Under the pieces are notes generated by a model. It did not search any database. It saw only the letters and a list, made by a program, of their open reading frames with translations, and was not told the origin of the DNA. Both the position numbers and the translations under genes were made by a program. Below are positions 25,753 to 40,667 of a stretch of DNA of 64,000 nt, in pieces. How positions within the stretch are numbered: the stretch's first letter is position 1; each line of letters begins with the position of its first letter. This DNA comes from Tolypeutes matacus (Eukaryota > Chordata > Mammalia > Cingulata > Chlamyphoridae), in the NCBI GenBank assembly GCA_026826555.1, contig JAKSZT010053764.1, forward strand, positions 19,975,280 through 20,039,279, written 5' to 3'.

Positions 25753-27333
25753 GACACACACACACATATATATATTTTTTCCTTCTTCTATCTGGTTGCA
25801 CTCCCAAGACTGGGGGTTTTGTAGTTTTAAAATCTCTAAACATGTTGTGTGTTCAAATTGCCATTTTCTGGGTTTTCTTGCGTGACCTTTTTGGTCTCTG
25901 CTGCTTGACTCTACATGACCCTCCGCCTACCAAATGGCTGCCTGGTAGCCACACAGAAATCTAGGGGTGAAATGATGCTTTCTTGCTCTCTAAAAACACA
26001 TTATTAAAGGATACTTTTGCAATTAACACATGACTTTATCCTTAGGGTAGAGCAACTCTTAAAGAGTTTCCTGTACCAGGAAAGGAATTCAAAAGGTAAA
26101 ATATTAAAAAACATAATCTTTTATCTTTTTCCCATCAGCTAAGTGCCCCAAACTAAGAAAATTGCCAATATCCCAAAGTGTTTGTTTGCAATGCTGAGCA
26201 TGCCAGGGCTTGTTCAAATGAGCAGGAATCATTTGTAGGAAATGGTGTCGCTGTCAAGGAATCATCCCTTTCCTTGGAATTCAAAGCTCTCCTTAGAGGA
26301 GAATGGTAAACTCACTGCTTATCCAGTTCTTAGCAAAAACCTTCCCAGAGAAAACAAGATTCATGGAAGATCAGCCTACAGCCCCTGGGACCTCTGAATT
26401 CTATCACTGGGTTCAAGCCAACTATCAGAAGACCATACTATAGGATTGTATAATCTCAGCCCCTTGCATGGCAGCACAGCTTCAGATTTTATCTGAGGGC
26501 ACTAGAACAAACAGGCCACATGGAATCTGTTACTGTATTTCTTATGAACAAATGCTATTCATGCCTCTATCATGCAGTACCTCGTTAATTATAATTACTA
26601 ATAATAATTACAAAAAATAATCCCACATAGGAACTCTACATTATGCTCTCATACTCTCATGCTAGGAAGGGCTCTATGCGCTCTGTGAAACCGTCCTCTG
26701 TGAAACTGGTAAGCAACTTCCTTCCTGATGGCGAGGATGAGGTGCTTAACCCTGACTCATTTTGGTTCTTCCAGAAACTCAAGTCATCTTTGATGTTCAA
26801 CTACAGTAACTATGATAGTTCTGTGCCCCCCGCATTCCTGACCTTGAGGTCTTCTTTATATTCTCTCACACTTCTGATGTTCTACTTTGTAATAATTTTA
26901 CTGCAGGTGTATTCTTACAAGCCTCCCAAATGGTTTTCACAACAAAACGGGGGCATAAGTCAATAAATCAACAAACATAAAATGGCTCTAGTAGAGACAA
27001 TTCAAGGAGCAAGTTTTGGCGATGGAATGGATACAGGGCTTCTTAACCTGGGGCCTGGGGACGGGCTTCTGAGAAACCTTGAACCTCTTGGAAAGGAATG
27101 CAAAACCATGGGTGTTAGTGCTTTGTTCCACAGTCCACAGCTTGCAGTGGGAAGAGACCAAGAATCCTGGGCATCTAAGTGGAACAACGGACGCAGAAAA
27201 GGGAGCAAGTGAGGTACAAGGAGAGGCTGAGTCAGCCCGGAGCTTGCACCAACCCAGAGCTTCCCTGCAGTTAGCAGTCCTTCTTATCTGTGCCGGAGCA
27301 TCGCATTATTCATTCGGTTGTATATTAACCTAC
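25753..27333 (-). other. SMARCA2: SMARCA2 intron 4, 5' portion
   Basis: Intronic DNA. A stretch near 27035-27115 ('gcttcttaacctggggcctg') may be an old DNA-transposon fragment. Nothing else is recognised. Confidence 0.5.
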
Positions 27334-27729
27334 CAGATAGTCTGTTGTAGTTGACAAGGGCCGGCTGCTGTTGCTGCGGCTGGGGCTGGGGCGGCGGCGG
27401 CGGAGGCGGCTGGGGCTGTGGCTGCTGCTGCTGCTGCTGCATGCCAGGCAACGTCCTTTTCCCCTGGACTGCAAGCTGCAGTGTTTCGGGGAGGGGTTGG
27501 CCCCGGGCCAGCATTTTGTAAGCTAAAATCTGCGCTCGAAGCTGATGCAGCTGGACAGGACTGAAAGGCGAGGGACCTCTGTTGGGCTGGCTCATGGCCT
27601 GCGGGTCACCTGGGATGAGGGGCCCTGGCTGGCTTGGCGGCATCTGGGGCGGTGTTGGGCCTCCCCCTGACATAGGGCTGGAGACATGCTCTGGGGCTCC
27701 CAATGGAGACGGGTGCGGAGACATATAGC
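27334..27729 (-). CDS. SMARCA2: SMARCA2 exon 4 (residues 119-251), QLQ domain and Gln/Pro tract
   Basis: The exon is 396 nt. Two bases finish Gly-119, 131 codons follow, and one base starts Gly-251. It encodes [18 protein letters not shown], a Pro-rich stretch, then the QLQ domain (about 173-208, [20 protein letters not shown] and on), a protein-interaction module of SNF2-family ATPases. After KRTLPGM comes a short tract of six Gln, a PQPQ-seven-Pro-QPQP block and four Gln, ending at [10 protein letters not shown]. The human tract is much longer by memory. The acceptor is TTTTATTTTAG (AG at 27730-27731) and the donor is CTG|GTAGGT at 27334/27333. Pro-to-Leu at residue 249 and Ala-to-Pro at 155 differ from human as remembered. 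Confidence 0.97.
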
Positions 27730-27800
27730 CTAAAATAAAACAAAGAAAGGGGATCACCTGAGAAAGAGGCACATCTCAATGTTTTGATGATTTTCTGGAA

Positions 27801-28108
27801 CAGCACTGTCTAGTACAAATATAATGTGAGCCATATATGTAATTTTAAGTTTTCTAGTGCCCACATTAAAAAAGAGAAACAGGTAAAATTAATTTGAATA
27901 ATAATTTTATTAACCCAATATACCCAAAACATTCTTTCAACATGTAAAAAATTATTCACAAGATATTTAACCTTTTTTCATAGTAAGTCTTCAAAATCCA
28001 GGAAGTATTTACACTTACAGCACATCTCAATTGGGATTAGCCACATTTCAAGTGATCAACGGCTACATGTGAACTAGAAGGCAAACTGCTAGTGGTGGTT
28101 GTGCTCCT
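27801..28108. mobile_element. Probable hAT/MER-type DNA transposon
   Basis: It starts CAGCACTGTCTAGTAC and contains blocks typical of a MER repeat: 'gcacatctcaattgggatta', 'gccacatttcaagtgatcaa' and a partially inverted terminus near 28090. It sits close to exon 4 in intron 3. Confidence 0.5.
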
Positions 28109-28619
28109 AAAGGAAAGACATCAGGGGATGGTACAATTAAAGTAGCCTCAATCCAGAAGAAAATGCCTGAAGGAATCTAATACACCTCAAGGGGGAATGA
28201 AGAGTCTCTTGTTAACATACCAAGTATTATTTGGTTTACTATCATGCATAGTATGTATAATTCGCATTTATTGAGTGCCTACACTGTCACAGGCACTGGC
28301 AAGGCACTCCACGCTATCTCAGTTGAGCTGTCCCAGAAGTAGAGCCTGATAAGAGCATTTGTGGAGGTAATTTATTTGGGAGAAGCACAGACGCTGGTAA
28401 GTGTGTGGGAAGGTGATATTGGGAAGGGAAGACAGCCGACAAGGGGTGAAGTAGTAAACCAGCTACTGTAGTGGAAGACAGAAGATTAATCCCATGTAGA
28501 AGCTCTGAGGTGTAGGGTGATACTCGAGGGAGCATTCTTCAAGGATTTTGCCCTGTGTGGGTAAGGCAGGTGCCAGTAGCCCAAAGGCTAGAGGAAGGGG
28601 GAATATAAAGGAATATGGG

Positions 28620-28790
28620 TGGGCATACATTTATGTCTTCGATCCTCATAACAATCCCAGAAGAGTTGCACTACTACTTCATTTTTTAAAATGAGGAAAC
28701 TGAGGCTCAGAAAGCAAGCAAGCTGCCCGAGGTCACACAATTAAAGATTAGCAACTCCAAGATTCAAATCAAGGTCTACCTGATTGCAAT
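28620..28790 (-). mobile_element. MIR-like SINE fragment
   Basis: Reverse-complement MIR: 'aaaatgaggaaactgaggct', 'gctgcccgaggtcacacaat' and 'gattcaaatcaaggtctacc'. Confidence 0.75.
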
Positions 28791-29743
28791 GTGTGTGTCC
28801 TTTCTAAGATCTAATAATAAATTTGATTATACAAAAATAAGGTAAGGACTTAAAAGTTTCAAAAATCTCCCAGAACTAGGAGGGATTTGCTTCAACATTC
28901 ACAGGACTAGAGAAAATACTGGATAGTTACTTTTATTTCAAATTGCCATTTGGAGAGGGAAGCAAATTTAGCATGATGCCCGAAGTCAAGAGTAAGTTTT
29001 TTTCTGTCTATTTGGTGAGAACTAGAACTCCATTCAGTGAAACCCTGCCCTGCAGAGAAATGGAAGGGCTGCTAAGTCTCAATCCTCAAATCCCTGGTTC
29101 CATCAAGGAGTACAAAGGCTCCTTGATGGACATAAAAGTTTGTCTAGTTGGACATAAAAGTTTGTCAAGAAAATCCCCCTGAAATCAACCTGCAAAAATA
29201 GCAGAAATTTACATCTCAGCACATGGTTATTTATAACAATAGACATTTAGAGAATGATGTACACTTAACATCACAGTTAACATTCTTCCTTCTTAGTGGA
29301 ACTTATATTCATCCCTTAATTGTAATGCTGGTGCAAAATGATAGTTTGGACCCTATGAAAGCACTTTTTTTGACACCTTTGGCCAGCCCTGCATCCACCT
29401 TATTTACATTTTCATAATAGAAGGGATATGGCCATGGGTCATATGTCTCCTGCCTTCCTGACTCCAAGTCCTAAGACCCTAAATTATAGCTTACCCATGA
29501 TAAATGATAGGATGCCTACTACAATAGACCAAATATTTTAGTAATACAGGATCTATACAAAATAACATGATAACAATGTAGTCTAAACTCAATTGCACAA
29601 CACTTTTTTCAAATCACTCTTTTAAACAATGAACTACGGGCAATGCAAAGTTAAGAAGGTGCGATAGTTATATTAACAACAATAATTCAAGCTCTGAAAA
29701 GAGAACGTGATCACCTAAAAATCAATACAAAAAAAAAAATCTA

Positions 29744-29874
29744 ACTCAAATTTGATAACAAAGAAACCAAGAGTGGAATAAAATCATTTCCCAGAATTAA
29801 TTAATATAACAAAATTTTACCTCAAATTTGATAAGTAGAAACTGGGGGTGGAAAAAATTATTTTCCAGAATTTA
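29744..29874. repeat. Diverged two-copy tandem duplication
   Basis: Copies at 29744-29799 and 29819-29874, period 75. They share 'ctcaaatttgataa', then 'gtggaa' and 'ccagaatt' in the same order with substitutions and small gaps. Confidence 0.75.
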
Positions 29875-30747
29875 TAGGGGATGTTAATAGAATCATTCTG
29901 TCAAAGTATGACATTAAAAATGTGACAGTGTCTCAGCTAAAAGGAGAGATTTTTTTTCTACATGACTAGCAATCCATAAAACCTGAAGAAAAACAGAATC
30001 TAAATGATGAAACAACATAACATATTTTGGAATTTATTTTTAGTTGAGAAAACAGAGTGAATAAATTGCCTAAGAGTGAATATACATTTGTCTGAAGTAT
30101 GACAGTGTTGATCTGCTCTTTTAAAAATCTTGTTTCATATGCTTATTTAAAAATAGTTAAAAAGTGGCAATTTTCCTTCCCTAGTCTTCTTGGGCCATTA
30201 TCTCCCCAGTTTCACCTTGCTTCAGAGGAAAGCAACATCCTCTCTCCTTTTAAAAATCTTGAACATAGAAGTGCCAATTTTATATGAATTTTCTCTTCAT
30301 ACATGTATATACAAACCTTAAATATTATATCCTGACTTTGAAGGCTTTTTCCATCTAATGGACTAAAAATAAACAAAGTTATTATTGGGACCATAAAGTA
30401 CACGATTCAGTATTTATTGAAGGAAGTGGTTTTGAGTCTCAACTAATACTCCAAATAACCTAATAGGTTGCTAGGTAATAAAAGCTGGCAGACTCACGAT
30501 CAATACCACACCTCTCTGTACCTGTGTGTTCATAAATGGATTCATAAAATGGAGCTTTTAAAGATACATGCTACTACACAGTCTAATTTTTTTAAATCAT
30601 TATTTAGAATGACTATATTATACCAACACTGCTCTATTTAAAAATAAACTTTTAAATAATTCATTCTGCAGACAACAATGCACTTTACTATTTTAAAGAA
30701 AAATATTACATATGTTCATTCTGAGTCCATTTAATGCTATCCTTTGC

Positions 30748-30779
30748 ATTTCAAAGTAAATGATAATTTACTTTGAAAT
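30748..30779. repeat. Perfect inverted repeat (14-bp arms, 4-base loop)
   Basis: ATTTCAAAGTAAAT, then GATA, then ATTTACTTTGAAAT. The arms are exact reverse complements and would form a stable hairpin or cruciform. Confidence 0.95.
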
Positions 30780-31877
30780 TATATAAAAATTAAGATATAT
30801 TTGTAAATGATTGACTTTTAAATGAATAAGTTCACTCTCCTATCTAACAGAACAAAATTTATGGACTATCTATCCAGTCATGTGCTAGACATTGTGCCAA
30901 GTGTTGGAGAGCCAAAGATGAGAAGGACATCATTCTTAAGTTGAAGGGAGCCAAGCCATCAGAGCAGTTTTAAAAGATAAAGTAAAAGTCCTCTCAATTA
31001 TGTTTTGTTTTCGAAGGCTTTCGGAGGGCTCCATTCCCAGAGCACTGGGATGCAATGCCATACTAGTGTAAAGAGCAGACTGGAAGCACGTGTCTTTGAA
31101 AATCACTGACTTTAACTCATCTACACTTCCCAGGCATTACAAACAAAATTAACATTAGCTCTGTGGATATACCTGGCCCCTTAGGATTTAAATGATAGAT
31201 CTGAGAAGTGTTGTCTGAATCCATTCTTAGCACTGAATAGGTCAATTTTTTTCTCCCTGTACTGCAAAAAATCCCAATGCTTCAGACTGCTTTTCTGACC
31301 TGGTTAAGATTCTATGAGCCATCTGCCATCTTTATGCCTTTTTGACACAAAAATTCAAATCAAAGTCTAGGATGTTTAAAAACCTGTTCAAATAATAGAG
31401 AATCACTCCATTACTTCGATTACTTTCAATGCATATTTATATTACATCGAAATCCTCACAGTCAAAAACCTTTCCTCAGGTGGATGTCTGATCATGGATG
31501 GAGGAAAAAACTCATACATGAATTATACAGGAATAGATACAGAAATATATAACCATAATTCTTGCATTAGAACACCTATCTATTAGCATTAATTTGTGTT
31601 CAACCCATTCCCCTCACATGTTGAAATGACCATACAATGATTCTGAAAACAGGTTACAGTATAGTCAAAAGGCTTTCAGGTCTCCTAATATGCCTTCAAC
31701 AGTGGACAAAGGAGAGAGGACATGCTCAGGTAAGGCACGAAGGAGAAAAATACCTTGGCCACCCACCAGCAATGGCAGGTGATTCCACTGCCAGAAAAAA
31801 ACACCTTACATGCAATGTACAAGCATGTAATTCAAGCAAGAAAGGTGGTTTATCTTACCTTCACATCTATGCTATGA

Positions 31878-32090
31878 TTGGGAGGCAAATCTGGATTCTA
31901 TTTCTGGTACCTCCACTTATTGGATATATAAACTTAGGGAAATAAAGTAAATTCTCTGAACTTTAGCTTCCCCATCTATAAAACTGGAGTAACATTGTTC
32001 ACCTCACAAGTCATGATAAAGATTGTAGATAAAGTACATGTAACACTTAGCAGAGGGCTTGGACACATAGTGACTGGTAAAATTACTAGG
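31878..32090 (+). mobile_element. MIR-like SINE, nearly full core and tail
   Basis: Readable MIR order: 'gcaaatctggattctatttc', 'ctgaactttagcttccccat', 'ctataaaactggagtaacat' and 'cttagcagagggcttggaca'. It lies about 210 bases from exon 3. Confidence 0.75.
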
Positions 32091-32300
32091 ATTTTGGTAA
32101 TAAAATTGCCCAAATATACCTATAAAGCAGTTTTGGTGACGATGGGGCAGGAGTGGGGAGGAGAGCTCTACAGGCAAAAAAGCCCTGCTGGATTCAACTT
32201 CCTTAGAGACATTATTTGGAAGTCAGAATTAAAATAAGCAATAGGAAAGATTGAAAAACTAGAGTATGGAACCCAAATCAGATGTGTAGCAGACACAAAC

Positions 32301-32430
32301 CTTGGCTGTGTTGATCCATCGGACTCTGGGGAGGGCCCATCCCGGGATGAGGTGGCCGCATACCGGTGCCTTTCATGGACCCACAATGGATATCTTCTAC
32401 AATTCCCTTGTCGTGCATACCATCAACAGG
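32301..32430 (-). CDS. SMARCA2: SMARCA2 exon 3 (residues 76-119)
   Basis: The exon is 130 nt: 43 codons plus the first base of Gly-119. It encodes [20 protein letters not shown] followed by [20 protein letters not shown] and HSQ. Two conservative changes from human as remembered are Ile-to-Val at 77 and Ile-to-Met at 80. The acceptor is AATGTTTCAG (AG at 32431-32432) and the donor is AAG|GTTTGT at 32301/32300. This is a Pro/Gly/Met-rich, probably disordered part of the N-terminal activation-type region. Confidence 0.97.
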
Positions 32431-35717
<3,287 letters not shown>

Positions 35718-36387
35718 CTAAGAGGGAAAGAAGAAAAAGGAAAGGGATGTTTTAGACATGATGTTAAGATCAGACTGAAACAGTTGTTAGTATCTGATGG
35801 TGTCACTTTTGCAACTAACATCAAACAGAACTGCCCTGTCTAGTCCAGATGTTTGAGTAACCGTGATATATATCCATCTGCCCTAGGCTTGATGAAGACC
35901 ACTTGTTTTAAAAGAAAAAGACAAACTTTCAACTATTCCACTGAAAGATATAAATCATCTAAGATAACAAAGACTCACCGGAGAAACTCAAATTTAACAC
36001 ATAAGCAGAATTATAAACAAGCTTGAAATGCATTACTGAAGTCAACATATGCTCTCTGTTATTATGGTTTGGGCACCTTTCAAGTCTTGGGCCCCCAAAA
36101 GCTATTAAAGTAAAAAAACAAAACAAAACAAAATTTAAAAAAAACGAAACTAAAACAGCATCCAACCAGGACCTATTTTCATAAGCGAATGGGCATCAAA
36201 ACTTCACAAGCATTTTAGACAGTTAAAAAAACAATTTCATGAATGGAGAAAGAAAGAGAAGTCTCAATCATGGAGAAAGCAGAGGCTATGAGAGTCAGGC
36301 AAATATGGGTTCATATTTGTCTACTTTTATGTAGACTTTTACCCATATGTAAAATTACTAGCTACATTATTTAACTTTTCTTCTTCT

Positions 36388-36645
36388 TTTTTAAAAATAT
36401 ATTTTATTTTATTTTAAGATTTTATTTATTTATTCATTTATCCCCCCTTGCTGCTTGTGCTCACTGTGTCCATTTGCTGTGCGTTTTTCTGTGTCTGCTT
36501 GTCTCCCCTTGCTGGATCGTCCTGCTGCGTCAGCTCACCGCGCCGTGTGGGCCGGCCTGCCTTCACCAGGAGGCCCTGGGAACTGAACCCGGGGCCTCCC
36601 ATATGGTAAACGGGAGCCCTACTGATTGAGCCACATCCGCTTCCC
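36388..36645 (-). mobile_element. DAS-like tRNA-SINE, full length
   Basis: Minus orientation, same subfamily as 13588-13844. The reverse-complement tRNA-like head ends 'gagccacatccgcttccc', and the tail is an ATTTATTT-type run at the left. A perfect 16-bp duplication, taacttttcttcttct, lies at 36372-36387 and 36646-36661. Confidence 0.92.
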
Positions 36646-37399
36646 TAACTTTTCTTCTTCTGAGATTTAAATGCAATGTAAAAAAACAGCCCTGTGCATG
36701 GCACAACACACAGACATATTTAGCATTATTTTCTCAAACCATCCCCACTGGTCTAGAAGTGCTCAAAAGGGGCAGATTAGGAGGAGGTCTTCCTGCCAGC
36801 TAATAAACTGAAGCAGAGACAAGTTGGGGAATCAAGGCGAGGGATTTATCCCAGGCCTCTCTCTAGACAAGATGCCCAAGAGAAGTCGCCCAAGGCTGCT
36901 GGATGGGGGCTCACCACAGACGAGCTGTGGAAATTCTAGTTCTCCAATTTCAGAAAAGCAATATTCCATCACCCACGCTCCAAGACTTCTTGGCATCCCC
37001 ACTGGGGAACTGCCTCTTGGGGAGGGTATGACTGCACCTTGGAGGGGAGCCAAAGCAGGCAAATTAGCTGTTTTCTGAATGCTGACAGAGATCAGTGATC
37101 CCAGCGAGATAGCCGAATACCACTAGTGATGGTAACTGTCAGAGATTATGATGTTACCTTGGAGACACACATCTGTACACACAGAAAGTTCTCTGCTGTC
37201 AAAGTCACAAAATGCAGAAAGAGACACTTGGAGTGATTTGCTTACCTGTTGCTTAGTAATTCAGTGGAAGGGACGGAAGTAGGCTGTAGCAGCCTTGCCA
37301 TCCACAGCAAGGCTCCTTTCACCGTGAAATGCGGGGTGAAAGGGGAAAATCCAAAAAACCCACACTAGTTCCATTCTCAGCTACATACCCTCTCACTGA

Positions 37400-37520
37400 A
37401 TCTCTAGAATGTGAGGGCAATGAGAGCAGGGCCTTGCTATTCACCACTCCTGTATCCCCACCTTCAATAGAAGCCTGCAAGGAGTACGTGATCAAAAAAT
37501 ATCTGATGAATGAATGAACT
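37400..37520 (+). mobile_element. Probable L2 3'-end fragment
   Basis: 'gaatgtgagggcaatgagag', 'cagggccttgctattc' and the 'atctgatgaatgaatgaact' ending match the general L2 3' end. Confidence 0.5.
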
Positions 37521-37867
37521 GAAGACAAAATCTCAAGGGCAAACTATTCATAGAGTCAATTATTTTTATAAATGAAAACTAGAAAGTAATCAGTGCTTGA
37601 GGTGTGTTTAAGGAGTGTGGACAAGAATTTAGGCCATTCTGATAAATAAATTAGGTCTAAAACAGGAAGTGGTGAAAGGCTACTGTGGAGTGAATACAGG
37701 CAGGGTATCACACCACCCGTTTTGCTGATGCAAGGTGGGACCAAGAGAATCCAGTTCAAGTGTTTCAAAACAACAGGGGCACTTTGAAGGGGAATTATAG
37801 CCGTGAATTCACTAGAGCGCTGAGTGTTATTATTTATTCTATGTGATTAACAAAGCAGGCAGAAGCA

Positions 37868-37892
37868 ATTTTTTTTTTTTTTTTTTTTTTTT
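37868..37892. repeat. Poly(T) run
   Basis: About 24 T in a row. Possibly the tail of an old minus-strand retroposon, but no body is recognisable. Confidence 0.8.
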
Positions 37893-40302
37893 GCATTCCA
37901 CCCCCTCACATAAACACACACAAGTTCAGTCAGCATTTTAAATTTAGGAAGCTGACGTCAATTCAGGGGTACTACAAGTTATAATGTTCTTTCATGTGCA
38001 TCAGCAAAGTAATACACCCCTTTCTTTTTTGATGAATAAAAGGAAATTGCTTACTTCCTGTTATGGTTTACCTTGAAATCGGCTTCAATAGGTATTACTG
38101 TAATTTATACTACAAGTTTGAACAATGAAGATACAAATACTTAAGTTAGTTGGCCTGATATCTCTACTTCTCATGTTTTTACATTTTAATAAATATTATC
38201 CCATAATATTCCTTCCTACATATATTATCACTTTCATCTTGGAATCTTGTAGAATTTTGTAATTACTGGTATGCTGTCCCATAAAAATGCTCCTTTTTTG
38301 TTAAAGGAAACGACTAAAAACTTTGTGAAGGGAAAATCCTGTAAGACGGGAAATGGGAAGTTATGGGCACATAAATGGAATGCTAATTCAGGAACAAGTT
38401 ACATAGGAATACTTTTACTTAAGAAGAGACTCTTCAGGTGCATGAACTTAATAAAGGCATATAACACAAAGAAATAGCACAGTTCAACAAATGAGGAGAC
38501 TTGCCCCATGCCACACAGCTGATGAATGCAGGGGTCTGGTCTATCATAAAACTTGAACGTGGAACTTGCTGGCTTCTAACTGGGAGTCCAGAGACTTGGG
38601 TTCTGTGAAGTGCTTTTCCTCTTGGGTATCAGCTCCCTCAACCATAAGGCTCAAAGGTCAATCCCTGACTCCACACCTGCTGCCCAGAACATTTTACAGG
38701 CTTCCTCCAAGCCTGTGCCTGGGAAGACACGTCAGTGAACCTCAATGGTAAAGTGAGGGCTGTGCCAGGGTCCACCCCAGCTGCCAGCATCCAATGGCAC
38801 TGAAGAGGAGGATCTCAAAGATGAGGCCCGGAGCCCTGGCCTCTTAATCCTCCCTCTTCATTTCAGATGGCAATTTCATTTTATAGTTCAAGGACATAAG
38901 GAGACCTTCACACAGTAAGAAGGAAACTTGGGGCCCTAAATAACAAACTGCTCTAAGTCTCAAGCAGAGGTGCATGTTATTACTAAGTTAGTGTGGTTAA
39001 GGTTTAAGTCCAGTACTGGCCAACACAACTTCTCCCTCACCAACCCTGCTCGTATCACTAGAAATCTTAACCCCTTTCTTTCTTCTCCAACTTTTGACAG
39101 TGGCTCTTCCAGGCACAGGGGCAAAGCACTAATGAAATGACAGGATGGGTGGTGATGGTAGTGGTGGGTATGATGGGGGAGGGAGGACAGAGAGGGCCCA
39201 ATACTCTCAATAGGGTAATGGCTGGTCTGTCCACAAGATAGCTCAAAATCTTTTTATTTTGTGTTGGAGGAAAAAGGAAGTTACATTGTCACGGAAAAGA
39301 ATGATCTGTTCCACAATTATATGGCTAATAGAATGAATAAAATGTGTGTGGGGGCACCTCCCACTACAAGTGTATTGCTGGCATCCTCTCTTTTCACTTT
39401 ACGCCTCCCTCTATCTCAGACCAGGGCTCCCTAAGGGCCACAGCCAAGAATGTTTTTACAGTACACCCTGTCTTCTTTTTGTCCTTACTTTCCTTCCTTT
39501 AGAATTGAGGAGTGTGTGTGTTTAAAAATAAAAGACCTCAGCACATCCTACAACCCAAACACCATAGCCATCCTCCTACAGCCCAAATCTCTTTCCTCTC
39601 CCCTTCGCTGAAAAGCTCAGCACACACATCTGCATATTAAAAAGAGTTCCACTTCATGGAATTTTAAGGGTCATCAGTCCAACCATGACAACCATGACAA
39701 AACTTATGCCTTACTGTCTTACTGCTATCAACTGAAATACCAAAGACCTCCACATGTGTAGTCATATTTAAATATGCCCACATGTGCTTCATAGTATTTT
39801 TGGTGACTTCAATTGGGATATTTCTTCACTTCCCCCATTTAAATGATGAGGGAAATAAGGCAGGAAGGGACAGACTGGATTGCCCAAAGTCACACTGTGA
39901 CAGGAGAGAAACCACAAAAAGAACTTTTTATCTCTTAACTTTCAGGCGAATATTGAGCTGCTCCATCAATCTGGCAAGGCCGTTCACTAGAATGGATAGC
40001 TTCTCACTTGGGTCAGAGCAGGGCCCAGGAATAGAGGCTGGAGTACACAGACACAATGGGAGAAAGATTTTGCAAGGCCTAGAATTTGGCTGTGATAATA
40101 GATTAATTTATTAAGGGACAGAGAAGTAAAGAGAAGCTCTACGAAGATATGAGATGAAGACATTGTCAAGAACTGAAGAGGTCTGTAACGTTTGGCCAAA
40201 AATACAGAGAGCCTGTTTCATTTATCTATTCCCCAATATACTAAGTACTGGATAAGAGGCTTTTAGGGTATACAAAATGACCAGATGGCTTACACCAGGA
40301 TT

Positions 40303-40667
40303 TTTTTTCTTCTTTTTAAGATTTATTTATCCCTCCCCCCATTGTTTTTGCACTTGCTGTCTGCTCTACCTCTGTTCTTCTCTGCTCGTCTTCTTTTCAG
40401 GTGGCACCGGGAATCGACCCTGGGACCTTCTGGAGTGGAAGAGAGGCGCTCAATCTCTTACGCCACCTCAGTTCCCTGGTCTGCTGTGTGTCTTAATGTC
40501 TCTCCTCTGTGTCTCTTTTTGTTGCATCATCTTGCTGCACCAGCTCTCTGCACTGGCCAGCACTCTGCGTGGGCCAGCTTGCCTTTCACCAGGAGGCCCC
40601 GGGAATCGAAACTTGGACTTCCAATATAGTAGACAGGAGCCCAATCGCTTGAGCCACATCCGTTTCC
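40303..40667 (-). mobile_element. Dimeric DAS-like tRNA-SINE, diverged variant
   Basis: The minus-strand head is at the right ('gagccacatccgtttccc'). A second tRNA-like unit near 40400-40475 is recognised by 'gggaatcgaccctgggacct' and 'acgccacctcagttccctgg'. The flanks (cttacaccaggatt near 40289 and cctacactaggact near 40667) look like a diverged duplication. Confidence 0.8.

Larger units (their letters stand above)
28791..31870 (-). other. SMARCA2: SMARCA2 intron 3, mostly unassigned
   Basis: AT-rich intronic DNA. It contains a short direct repeat (18 bases at 29127-29144 and 29149-29166), a local duplication (29744-29799 and 29819-29874) and a perfect inverted repeat (30748-30779), described separately. 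No exon seen. Confidence 0.6.

Noticed and set aside
37246..37330. Minus-strand CAG|GTAAGC donor at 37246/37245
   Set aside because: A good donor, but no convincing upstream acceptor or conserved exon body; such sites occur by chance in a 13.6-kb intron.
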